Of a stretch of DNA of 64,000 nucleotides, positions 43,617-55,262 are shown piece after piece. Source of the stretch: Taxillus chinensis (lineage: Eukaryota; Streptophyta; Magnoliopsida; Santalales; Loranthaceae); the NCBI GenBank assembly GCA_023512835.1, contig CM042092.1, forward strand, positions 28,779,543-28,843,542. Direction: 5' to 3'. The translations under genes were made by a program, and so were the position numbers. Position 1 is the stretch's first letter; every line of letters begins with the position of its first letter. The notes beneath the pieces were generated by a model. It did not search any database. It was not told the DNA's origin and saw nothing but the letters and a program-made list of their open reading frames with translations.

Positions 43617-45030
43617 ATGCATCGGGAGCTCTTTGGGGGAGATATACCTATTGACTCGGAACTGGAATGGACCTTTAGAGCATGCCGTCATGAGAAAAGG
43701 GAGCTTTCCCAAACCAAGGTGGATAGTCAAGACACACCACATATGCCAGACGATGAACAGTTGATTAGTATACGTGAACTATTTAATGAGGAAGAAGTCG
43801 ATCAATTGATACCAGTTATGGATCGGAGGAAAGGGATAAAACACTTAGAGCATACTATGATCATGCAATACTGAATGCATAGAATATCATAAATCCCATC
43901 CAACCTCCTAAGATCATGAGTGACAATTTCAATATACTACCACCCTTAATCAATTTGGTGATTCAAAACAGTTTCAGCGAATCAACAGCTGAAGACCCAC
44001 ACCATCATTTGGCGAAAATCATCCAAATATATAAAACAATAAGAAAACATGGGGTGCCTGAGGGTACTATCATACTAGAGTTGTTTCCGTGGTCATTAAA
44101 AGATGATGCTCTTGTGGTTCAATTCCCTTCCTGATCATCACTTCCCTAATTAAGCAGATTGTGCCCAAGAGTTTTTATCAAAGTATTTCCCCCCAAGCAA
44201 AAAAACAAAGTTGAGGAATGAAATCACTGTTTAAGTCAACTTATGGGAGAAAATCTAGAAGATGGGCAACATATAAAGAGCTTCAGATAAAGTGTTCCAA
44301 CCATGGCTTTCAAGATTGGCTATTGCCTCAATTTGAGAAGTTCTATGGAGGGTTATCTCAAAAAGACCAATATATGTTGAATGCAGCAGGAGGAGGAGCC
44401 CTAACAGGAAAGGTAGCCGATGAAGCCAATGCCATCATTGAGAACCTAGCAAAATAGTTTTTGCAGTGGCCAAATCAGAAGACAAGTGCAAAGAAAGCTG
44501 ACATCCATGAGATTGACAATAGTAGCATGGTTAACACCAAATTGGATGCATTAACCAAACAGTTGGAAAGACTTAGTGCTAGATCGGTGGCTAAAGTAAA
44601 CACACTGTGTACAAGTTGCAAGGGCACTCAAGCACCAGTTGAATGTCCTCTTAATATGTATGATGAGACAGTAGAAAACAGTGGAGGGTCTTTTTAAGAG
44701 CATATGAATTATACGAGAAATCAGAATAGGCAACAGTATAATCCCTACTCTAACACCTATAATCCCAACTGGAGAGATCACCCCAATTTTAAATGGGACG
44801 GGCAGCAAGGCCAAAGCAATCAAGGACAACAAGGGCAGAGTAATGGGCAGCAGTTCTACAAGCCACAGCAATTCCAGCAAAGGAATCAAGACCAAAGACA
44901 ACAAGGTTATGGGCAACAAGAGCAAAAGGCAAGTTGGGAATTAGCCATTAAGAAACTAGCTTTGGGAGCTGACGAAAGACTAAAGAAGATGGATTCAAAG
45001 GTAGATAATAAGTTTGAAGGCATGAATAAT
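43617..45030 (+). pseudogene. Athila/Tat-type gag, broken
   Basis: Five consecutive frame pieces (43617-43874, 43916-44134, 44218-44457, 44461-44697, 44704-45030) spell a gag in order: EDPHHHLAKIIQIYKTIRKH, LFPWSLKDDA, ATYKELQIKCSNHGFQDWLL, FYGGLSQKDQYMLNAAGGGA, then CTSCKGTQAPVECP and a Gln/Asn-rich tail. Stops and shifts separate them. The gag is cut at 45030 by the copia insertion; protease, RT and the 3' LTR are not in the window. Confidence 0.88.
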
Positions 45031-46675
45031 TGATATTTCAAAGATCCCAACAAGGTTCTTACAGGTACTCCAATGTATATAGAGATGGGGTGAATCTATA
45101 TACTTAAAACTAATTTCTTTAGTTTTATAACTCTTTAACAAAGATCAAGTTTCTTAAGTGAGAGATTGAAATAGATAGGCTAATTGTTAGGGTGGTGTTT
45201 TAGTGTCAAGTGTAGTGTCACTTTTGCAGCAAGTATGTAAGGGAATAAAAGACAAAGACACAGTATACATGATTCGATCAATGTGATATACTCTATGGTG
45301 GTGAGGGTGTACCTATGTTGAGTCCAATTCACTATATCCTTTTTATACAGTAGGGTCTTGCCTTTATTACAATAAGATTAACTCTCTTCTCTTTTAATGC
45401 AATTATAAAAATAATATTACTTCAGAACTCACTCGCTGTGATGAACTATCTAGTTTAATATGCTCTTGCGTACACAACAATTTGCGCCTCTTGACCTTTA
45501 ACCATTTCTATACCACACTTACCATCTGTTTGTTGAATGTAGAAGAATAAAGTCTTGATAAACTCACTGTTAATCTCACTTTTAGACTTTTTCTCTCTTT
45601 ATGCAATATGAACTACTCTCTATTTTGTGTCTTTTGTATCTCTATTGATACTTTTCGTATTCTCTGACAATATTCTGACGCTCTTTTTTTTAACAAGTAT
45701 GGTAAATACCTTTCTTATATAGGACGGCTGTTACACACAAGCCATCTACTAGGGTTAGACATATTCTAGCTTTTATCTCCACCGTTGAAACATATCACTC
45801 TAGCGTAAGATACATTCACATGTTGGCTTCGATACTTACCATGCCCAGATACGTTGTCCGAATAACTTACATAAACGGTGACCTTATTTACATTTTGATC
45901 CTGCGATTAGCCATAGTCTCGAAGATAACTGACTCGTAACCTTGTAGATATACTATGAAAATGGGCTACGATCTTCGAGTCTGAACCTTTGGATGTTCAT
46001 GTTAGAACTTTCGGATCTTCGAGTCATATCTCTTATCTCTACTAGCATTAGTAACTCCAGTTTAGAGCCAGTGACACTATGATCTTCAGGTCCGCAAATC
46101 TCCGAGTCTCCGAGTCTCCTATTTAAAGCCAGCGACCACCTGAACTCTGACTTAGCTAATCTTTAGCTCATATTATCCGGTCTTCGAGTTTTCGACCCTT
46201 TGAGCTTCGAGTCTATGAGACCGTCACTCTTCACCCAGTGGGTCTTTGAGTCTACGAGTCTTTGAATCTACGAGACCACTACTCTTCACCCGACTATACT
46301 TTAGGTCTTCGAGTCTACGAGTCTTCGACCCTGCAGGTCTACAAGTTTGTGGATCTCCAACCCTGCAGATCTTCAAGTCTTCGACCCTATGGATCTTCGA
46401 GTCTTTGATCCTATGGATCTTCAAGTCTTCGAATCTTCAACCCAACATATCTTTTGAGTCTTCAAGCCTTTAATCCTATGGATCTTTGAGTTTTTGAGTC
46501 TTCGACCTGGGCAGATTATAGAAGTGAACATAGTACATAATTAGACTCCCTCTACGAGCTCACTCTAACAGATCACTCTATAAAGTTATCCAACCAAGTA
46601 CAGAATGCTGCTACCCACTTGCCAAACACGAACTATTGACAACATTGAAAACCCAAAAAGACTACGAGAACAACA
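45031..46675 (-). mobile_element. Ty1/copia 3' LTR, copy 2
   Basis: On the + strand TGATATTTCAAAGATCCC to GAGAACAACA, followed by ATCTCCTCCTTTAG, the complement of the polypurine tract. Its outer edge abuts the Athila gag. The matching 5' LTR stub is at 57940-58001. The complement of CTTATATAGG near 45715 is a TATA box. TTCGA/TCGAG words are dense at 46000-46510. Confidence 0.85.
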
Positions 46676-47574
46676 ATCTCCTCCTTTAGAATTATTGGCA
46701 ACATATATGGACGACCATGTGTTTGCAAGCACAGATCCCATAAAATGCATAAAAAACTACCCCTCTAGGATAGCTCCCCATGAACTACTGCATTCTCTCC
46801 CCCTTTGCTAATTAATTACAAAGAAAGAGAGGAGAATCGACCAACGCCCTAAGTGAAAGGAGGAATCTACACAGACAACCCATGTCTATGCCGGTCAAAT
46901 AGCTCTATGGACAGAGGCTTGGTGAGGATATCTACAGTTTGTTCCTGAGTTGGGACATTCGTTGCACATTCCCCTCTTCCACTTGTTCTTTAATATAGTG
47001 GTACTAATAGTCAATATGCTTAATTTTCGAGTGTTAGACTGAATTCCTGCTTATGTTAACAACACTCTAGTTATTGCACCAGATATGAACAGGTAACTCT
47101 ACATTAACTATCAAGTCTGACAGTTGAATATGCATCCATACCACTTGAGTATATGCATCATGTGCAGCTACATATTCAGCTTCTGATGTACTACAGGGCA
47201 TACTGTTCTGCTTGTGTCTCAACCATTCAACACATTTGTAGCTTAAATAAAAACTATAGCCACTAGTTGATCATTTATCATCAATATTTCCTACCCAGTT
47301 TGCATCAATGTATGCCTGTAATTCAATTGAATCCTTAAAGGGGTACCGCAACCCCATTTCCAATGTACCATGTAAATATCTAAGAATTCGTCTGACTTCC
47401 AGCAAGTGAGACTCTTTGGGGTCTACTTGGAATCTACTTGCCTGACACACATTTTACATAAGATCAGGTCGCGAGTTTATAATGTACAAGAAACTGTCAA
47501 TCATACATTTGTACTCTTTCTAATTTACATTTATACCTTCTTAATCTTTATGTACTTTATAGCCCGTAGCCATC
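46676..47574 (-). pseudogene. Ty1/copia RNase H / C-terminal pol, copy 2
   Basis: Minus-strand continuation of the pol at 53185-57939, split from it by the insertion at 47575. The part around 47120-47330 corresponds to the copia RNase H segment (Y-D-A-x-W and later S-A-E-Y words readable in pieces). Many stops. Confidence 0.6.
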
Positions 47575-47678
47575 TGTCACGCCCCGGATTTCTGACCCAC
47601 AGAAACCGGTTAGTGAATCCTCATGCTTGCACTCGAAGGAACAAGGGATTGGTAATAACACCGAGAAAGGGACCTTAG

Positions 47679-49141
47679 TGATAACGTGCATTTATATTGT
47701 TATTCTATTGTATATCTAGGGTGTTTAAAAGCATGATTAGAGCCTAATTGCACCATATTTCATTATATTTGCTCTAACCCTTAGGAAGATACTGTTGCTT
47801 ATATACATGTGTTTTTGAGTTGTTTTGACAGGTTTTTAGGTGATTTCTTCTCAAGCATATTAGCTAAACCAACTTATCTACTAATGAAGGAACTTATGAC
47901 AAAAGATGAGCTCAAAATAAGGCATTTTTGATGTGCACGTGATATGGGCCAATATCACATGCAGGCATATTATTGCATGGGAGCCTTCTACATGATGCAA
48001 GGAAGCTTGGGGATGAATTTTAAAACATTTGGAGCTTGCACGTGATATGGCATTGTCACATGTAATGTCACGTGTAGCCATATTTTTGCATAGTGACCTT
48101 TGTTTTGTTATGCTGATGATACTTTCCTAAAGAACCTTGTCCATATTGTACTTGGTTTGAATAATATAATGGTTAGAAGGAAAAATCGTTCACTTATCAA
48201 AACTACGCCGTTTTGATAATTGATGACAGCTGGTGGCTAGGGCACACATTGGATATGTTTAACAGCTCTATAAAAGGAGGAGGCGCATCACATTTTAGGG
48301 AGGTACACGCTTTTGGGGATCACATCTAGAGAGAAGAGACTCACATTTTTGGAGAGGCAGGCCCTGGAAAGACATCTTGGACGACTGGAGAAGATCTAGA
48401 ATTGAAGAACTAGGGTTGAAGTTCTTTTGCACCTGGTTTTGAGATGATGTTTTATATTTATATATGCTATTTTCGTAGTCATGTGTGAGTAGTCTTCTCA
48501 ATCTAGGGGAGCAATGTAGCCCACTATGCTACTGTACTGATTCTATGAATATTGAGTTTGGTTAAATGAAATTGCATGTTTCATGAATCTGTCCTTTATC
48601 TTTTACATCTAGGCTGTATACACTTGGGTTTCTTAGCCATAGTCTGGGGTAGACTTTAAGATTCATAGAATATTTATGATTAGTGTGACCATTATCTTTT
48701 TAGAAATATGATATATTGACTTTGTATGTTGCTTCCATGATGACTATTCAGGCATACAACACTTAGAAGGTCTATCAATGACCATTTGCAGTACCTTGGC
48801 TCATGCATAACATGCTATCATTTAAATAACCCCAAGAACCTTAAAATCAGTAGAAACAACATAGGAAGGTGAAATTGTGACCCTAGATGCCTAGATGCCT
48901 TTAGTCCTTAAGTTTTAATTCCAAAAACAATTTTGCTGTCTCTGCTTATTCAAAAAACCACATAAAAATTAGAAAACTAGGTGTTTTGATTTAAGGACTA
49001 GAAAACTAGGCTAGTCCTTGTGGGTTTGACCCCTTGCTTGCTGCTATTCTGTTTAGTGCAAACTAAGGGAATTAATTATCTTAAAGAGAGGTTTTACGAT
49101 ATTAGCCAACTTTTTTAGAGTGGTTAAAAATCTGTCTGTCA
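47679..49141 (+). mobile_element. Solo LTR, family Y copy 2, TSD CTTAG
   Basis: TGATAACGTGCATTTATATT to AAATCTGTCTGTCA, flanked by CTTAG at 47674-47678 and 49142-49146. TATAAAAG at 48269-48276. Homologous to 40884-42343, with substitutions and small indels. No coding sequence. Confidence 0.92.
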
Positions 49142-49378
49142 CTTAGTACGGGTGTCGTCCCTAATCCATACCACACATATAACACACGAATATAGAAATC
49201 TCATTTTAATCCACAGTATAAACACATACATACATATTCTTTCCCCCCACAGTGTTACAATCATAGTTTTTTTCAATCCAACAAAACAACCAAATACACA
49301 CACGGTCTTCACCTTTGGTGAACCTCCTAGCTCCTGTAATCACTTGAAATAAAGACAAACACAATAGGAGGGGTTAGC

Positions 49379-49606
49379 TGTAGAGACCTGTAGTTAGGTT
49401 GATATCGGGAGATAATTGTTATTTGGTAGTGCAGACACCATTTTGGTATTGGGCTGTAGTTGGGCCCAATTTAGAGTTTGAGCCCCAGAAGGATTTTGGT
49501 TTTGTTAAAGAATTAACATGAAAGTATAAATAGAGGAGAAAGAGAAAGAGATAGAAAATAGGTCATTTGCATTCAATTGGAGAGAGTGTGAAGAGTTGAG
49601 AGAGTG

Positions 49607-49647
<41 letters not shown>

Positions 49648-51496
49648 TGGAACAGCTTGGAGCTTGGCTTTTGGGCTGATTCCTTTGTGAATCTTTACCT
49701 GGTAGGTGTTCCTAACCTTCTTTCGTTTTTGTTCTTGAGCCTATGTGATTTGGGTATAAACCGTGAGTTTTAGCATGAACCCTAGATTTTGGGGGAAACC
49801 CAACTTTGGGGTTGTAATTAGGATTTAGATATGTAATCTGTGTTTGAGAACTGCTATGCAGTTGTGTAGATGTAATTCTGGGATCTGGGGGTTTTCATAG
49901 ACTGTGTTTTTGTGTGGATTGAGAAATCAACCTTGGAAACCTATGCTTAGATCTAGAACTGAATCTGTATATATATATATATATATGTTTATAATTACGA
50001 TTATGTCGGGTTATGTGATTATGGGCATTTAGGGCACATTATATGGTATAAATTGTGGTTTATTATGTACGAGAATGGGTTTGCGGGTGTCTGGGAGTCG
50101 CTGGGACGATTGCAGACGAAGAACAAGCTGGAACGATTGTAGACAAAGAACAAGCTGGAACGATGATGAATAGTATTGCTTGGAGTGTTAGCGTGTTTTG
50201 GGAGCCAGGGTCGAAGGTGGCAGGTTGCAGGGTCGGAGGTCAGCAGCTGCGAGGCTTTGAGGCAGAGATCTTCGAGGCCGTGTTTCCAGACCTTCAAGGC
50301 AGATCTTCGAGGCCGTATTTCTAGAATCTTCGAGGCAGATCTTTGAGGCTACAACTGCAAGGCTTCGATGCAGATCTTCGAGGCTGAGTTTCCAAACCTT
50401 CGAGGCAGATCTTCGAGGCCGTGTTTCCAGAATCTTTGAGGCAGAGGTCTTCGAAGTCGTGTTTCCAGAGATCTTCGAGGCTTCGAGGCAGGGTCTTCGA
50501 GGATATGTTTCCAGATCTTCGAGGCAGATCTTTGAGGGTGTTTCGATGAGTCTTCGAGGCTGAGTTTCTATGAGTCTTCGAGGCTGAGTTGTACGAGTCT
50601 TCGAGGCTGGGTTTTTTTGAGAGCCTTCGGGGCTAGTCCGTTAAGTAATTCTTACGCCTTTTCATCGATATGGAATGTTTTTGTTTGCTTGACATAAAAT
50701 ATTATATATAAGGGTTGGTTGATTTGGTTGGCTAGTCAACCGAGGTCCCATGTAGGGCTAGCTGTTAGCCAAGGTCCCCTATATGGCTGGTTGATAGCAG
50801 AAGGTCCCACGAGTGGTTGCTTTTATGCTGTGGTCCCACTGTGGCGAGCAGGATGTAAGAGCCTTGCTCTGTGCTGATCAACTATGTTGTAAAGTCTGTG
50901 TGACTTGATTGTGCGTGGTAGTTTGTGTGACTGGACTGGGTGAACCTTGTGTGTATGCTTTCATAGTACTCTATTGCGTGGATGATTTTACATGCGTGTT
51001 TATGTTTCCTTTGGTATTGCATAGAACATCTGGTGCATGGTTGTATACTTATACATTCACTAGCACATGTATACACGGTGTGTTGTAGGTCACCTACTGA
51101 GCCTTGTGCTCACCCTACGTTGTTGCCTTGACTTTCAAGTTCATGCAGGAGGTAGCTTGGGGGTTTGTCGTCGACCAAATCGAGCAGACCGGACCATTTT
51201 TGATGTATGAGACTGTGTCCATTTTGTATTACTGTTGTAATTCCTTCCCGAACATGGGTCCATGATTGTGTATTGTATCTCATGTTTGACATTATATGCT
51301 ATGATGTGATGATGTTTTCAGTTAGTTGCATGATTTCGGGAGTATAGGAATACCCATGTATGATTGTACAGGTGCATTCGGGCAGCACTCGTTGTAGGCC
51401 CTTTTTTGGTGCTAGTTACCAACCCCTTGCCCATGGGTGCGGGTATGGGATAGTCATGTACTCGGTGTCGGGCCTCCCGGAGTTGGGGGCGTGACA
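49379..51496 (+). mobile_element. Solo LTR, family A copy 2, TSD TTAGC
   Basis: TGTAGAGACCTGTAGTTAGG to GGGGGCGTGACA, flanked by TTAGC at 49374-49378 and 51497-51501. TATAAATA at 49525-49532, then a (GA)n run at 49611-49645. 50200-50620 is an array of TCTTCGAGGC-like words (about 16 TTCGA). It is inserted in an inverted copy of its own family. Confidence 0.92.
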
Positions 51497-53189
51497 TTAG
51501 CAACCACAGCTCAGTAGGGTTCATGTCTCCCCGACCCATCCAAACTCATAAACTAGTGTAAGCATGTACGCGTGTAATGCTACATATACCTCACCAACTC
51601 AATTATGTACATACATTAAAATACAAAAAAAGGCACCCAAGTAATCCCAAACATTGCCCTTTCAGGCACAGTATGGCCTCTTAGGTCCTGTATTTCCTCC
51701 CAAGCACGATAGTACCTCTCAGGCACAGTATTGCCTCTCAGGCCCCGAACAAATCTCGTCTCCCAGACCCTCAATAGTAGCCTCCCCGGCTTATCAAGGT
51801 AGCCTCGCAGGCCCACATGACCACTAGGGTTCACAACACTCCCTCTGTAATAGAGGCCGGTTTCCACAAATCTATCCTTATGTCTTGACTAAGAGAGGGG
51901 ATTTTTGTAGAAGTTGTTTTCTTGAAATAAAAAGTCCCGACATTGGTTTCCCATATTATAACTAAGATAACCTGATTTGTGGGGATTTTTTGAGAGGTCT
52001 AACCCTACTTTTCAAGTAGTCACCACTATGAAAAACTTTTTTTTTTTTTGAGATTCAGTGCTAATTTCCATTTTTCACATTTTAAAGGAGTGAGAATTTA
52101 ATTTTCTAGTCTTTTCTTTGAATCCAAAAGGGGGGTATTTTGTTATTTACATTGTAACTTAAGTTTACAATGTAAATAATCCTGCTGTACCTTGGAACTA
52201 CTAACCCGACGCTGCAGAATTGCTGTCCCAGAGACTCGAAGCTCAGACTCAAAGACTCGAAGATCTACCTCGAAGACTCAAAGCTCAAACTCGAAGACTC
52301 AAAGATTTAACCCATAGGTTTGACTCGAAGGTTTGACCTTTGACCCTTTGACCTTCGACCTTCAACCTGTCGACATTTCAACCCTTCAAACCTTTGACCC
52401 TTCTAGTTCGCGTAGGGTACTGTTTATCGTTGTTTTTACCTGTTCTTTGTTTGGAATCAACCCAGCGACCTCCAAACGCTCACAAACACACTTTTTACTC
52501 AACAGACTACGATATATACCTCAAAACGCATCCTGAACGCCTCTAAATTGCACAGTAACAACAAAAGTACACATATTTCATTTCAGATTATAGCCATCTA
52601 GATCTAAATCTAGATTTCCATGGTTGACTTCTTAATTCCATGTAATACACGGTTATAAAACCTCTAGATCACAGAAACACATACCCACAACAATATATAT
52701 CAGATCGTAACCACAGATCTTATGTTAAACTGCTAGATCTAACCTAAAATTGAAATTCCCCAAAACCTAGGGTTCATACTTGATTTCCTAATTCATGGTA
52801 AAATTCATGCAAATCAAGAACAAAATCGAGATAAAAAGTACATAAACACCTACCTGGAGTAATTCTTTGAGTTCCACGAGCCCAAATCGCCCCAAATCCC
52901 AAGGCTCACCAAGGCTTCAAGCTTCCAAGCTCTCCAAGGTCTCTACCTCAAATACACCAACGTGATAGTGTAAAGTAGAAACTCTCTTTATACTCCTCTT
53001 ATTTATATTTAATGCAATAATATACAGTCAAAATTACACAACTAGCAACCTTCCAAGGTCCTGAACTCCAAATTAGACTCAACTATAGCCAAAATGCTCG
53101 TATCATTGAGCACGATACCAAAATGAGATCTTCATTACCAATTAAAGATTATCTCCTAAATCAACCCAAATACGGGTCATTACACCATC

Positions 53190-54048
53190 GGTGTTCCAAT
53201 AGGCTTGCTATTTTCCATACCATTCTTCTTCAGTAGGTTAATTCACCTATGAGAGACATTTCAAATTCATCACTCATTCTTCTGGCAAATTCTTCGCATA
53301 ATCCCGAATGATTTCCCCCAAAGATAATGTCATCTACATAGACTATGGTAGCCAGTTGACCTCTATCAGAATTTAAGATATATAGATTATGATCCATTGT
53401 TCCTTTATTGAAATTCATTGTCTTTAAATATCCATCCAATTGACTATACCATGCTTTAGGAGCTTGCTTCAAGCTATACAAGGTTTTCTTCAGTTTGCAC
53501 ACATGTGTTTCATCATTAGGTATCTAAAATTCATCTAGTTGCTTGATATAAACTTCTTCTGTCAGCAAGCCATTTAGAAATACAGATTTCACATCCATCT
53601 GATAAACTTTGAACTTCTTGTGTGTTGCTAATGCAAGAAATATCTTGATTGTTTCCAGTCTTGCTACTGGTGCAAATGTCTTATCAATATCAATACCTTC
53701 AATTTGAGAATACCCGTTGCACACCAGTCTTGCCTTGTTCCTGACAACCTTGTCATCTTCATTTAACTTATTTCTAAATACCTACTTGGTCCCGATGAGA
53801 TTTTTATCCTTTGGTCTAAGAACTAGCTCCCATGTTTTATTCTTCTTAATTTGATGCAGTTCCTTATTCATTGCAGTGACCCATGCTTTGTCTTCTACTG
53901 TTTCTCCTACAGTCTTTGGTTCTATTTGATAGAGTAAAGCAGTAGCTCTTGCGAATTTTCTCCTGGTGGTGACACTTTCTTTTGGATCACCAATGATTTG
54001 ATCTTTGTCATGTATATTGGACCATGTCCTCCTGGTTCTCTTACTCAA
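53190..54048 (-). pseudogene. Ty1/copia reverse transcriptase, copy 2
   Basis: Minus-strand frames in order from 54048: VEDKAWVTAMNKELHQIKKN, the [18 protein letters not shown] block, [27 protein letters not shown] and IVYVDDIIFGG. The catalytic YVDD is intact. A stop precedes the YVDD frame, and the domain ends at the family-A insertion. Copy 1 of this element at 5880-6550 is more decayed. Confidence 0.9.
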
Positions 54049-54479
54049 TTCTTCTCCAGGATTAAACTCTTCATTTTCTTCATTAGACTTCTCTGAGTTT
54101 GTATCCTCATTTTTCTTATTCTTTTCATGCTCAGATTCATCATCTTTCTGAGGTTCCTCTTCTTCAAATTTTGGTTCATCATATTCATTCTTGTCATTCT
54201 TCTAGTTCTCATCAACTTTAACTTTACTTGAAGTTATAACCTTTTCGAGCCTTGAAAGAAATACTCTATAGCCCTTTGTCTGATATGAGTACCCAATAAA
54301 TGTTCATTCCTTAGATCTAGCATGAAATTATCCTCTTTCTTGCTCTTTTATCTTCACAAAGCAAAGGCTTCCAAAAATTCTGAAGTATTTAAATGTTGAC
54401 TTCTTTCCACACCATAATTCATAAGGTGTGCAGTCTATTCTTGGCCTTAAAGTGATTTTGTTCAGTAAGTGTATAGTTG

Positions 54480-54912
54480 TTCTAGTTACCTTCGTTCAGA
54501 ACCATGCATGTAGATTAGCTTCTAACAAAAAGGTTCTATCCATCTCAATGACAACCCTATTCTTCCTTTTAATAACCCCATTTTGTTGTGGAGCTCTTAT
54601 TGTTGACAATTGATACTGAATCTCATGTTTGTTAAGATATTTCTCAAAGGCTTCATTTGTAAACTTAGTACCCTGATCAGATCTTGATACTTTTATTCGA
54701 CGGGCACTGTTATTCTCAACTATTCTTCTATACTTCTGGAAACACTTTAGAGCTTTTATCTTGTGCTTTAAGTACATGATACCAGTTCTTCTAGTGAAGT
54801 CATCTACAAATAGAATGAAATATTTCTCACCATTTAGTCTTTTGTTCCTCATAGGTCCACATAGATCAGTATGCACAATATCTAGAGTTGCTTCTGAACT
54901 ACACTCTTTCAC
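54480..54912 (-). pseudogene. Ty1/copia integrase, copy 2, catalytic Glu replaced
   Basis: Reads VHTDLCGPM (first Asp), YFILFVDDFTRR, then SDQGTKF (second Asp) and QQNGVIKRKNR. The family has Glu where this copy has Lys (ERKNR to KRKNR), so the DDE triad is broken even though the frame is open for 138 codons. The N-terminal zinc part lies upstream (to about 55000) in broken form. Confidence 0.88.
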
Positions 54913-55262
54913 TTTATAATGAAATCTGGACTATTTTCCATGTTAGCATGTTGAGCAGACATACTCTTTATCTTTTTGATATATGGGATATCTCTGATGG
55001 CTTTGCAGTTTACAAGTATTCACATATTCTTCTAATTTAGATGTCCAGTCTTCTACGGTAGAGTTTATTTTCTTTTATTTTTGTTATGTGACAGCTCTAG
55101 ATCTTGTTATCATTTATGATATACAAGTCCCTATCTATCCTCCTTCCAGCTGCTACTATATGTGTTGCCGTTTTATCTCTTTACTTGGCAACTAGTTTTT
55201 GTAAAGGTCACTTCATGACCCGCATCACATAGCTGATTGATGAATGCCAGATTGTACTTCAA

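Larger units (their letters stand above)
47575..53184 (-). mobile_element. Solo LTR, family A, TSD CCATC, with two nested solo LTRs
   Basis: CCATC at 47570-47574 and 53185-53189 flank it. Complemented it runs TGTAATGACCCGTATTTGGG to GGGGCGTGACA. A TATA motif on the minus strand near 52987 gives the orientation. The LTR is in three pieces (47575-47678, 49142-49378, 51497-53184) around nested solo LTRs, about 2.0 kb in all. It is an inverted relative of 49379-51496. It splits the copia pol. No coding sequence. Confidence 0.9.

Noticed and set aside
50200..50620. CRISPR-like array of short repeats
   Set aside because: Word spacing is irregular, the 'spacers' are related, and the sequence is an LTR in a plant nuclear genome.
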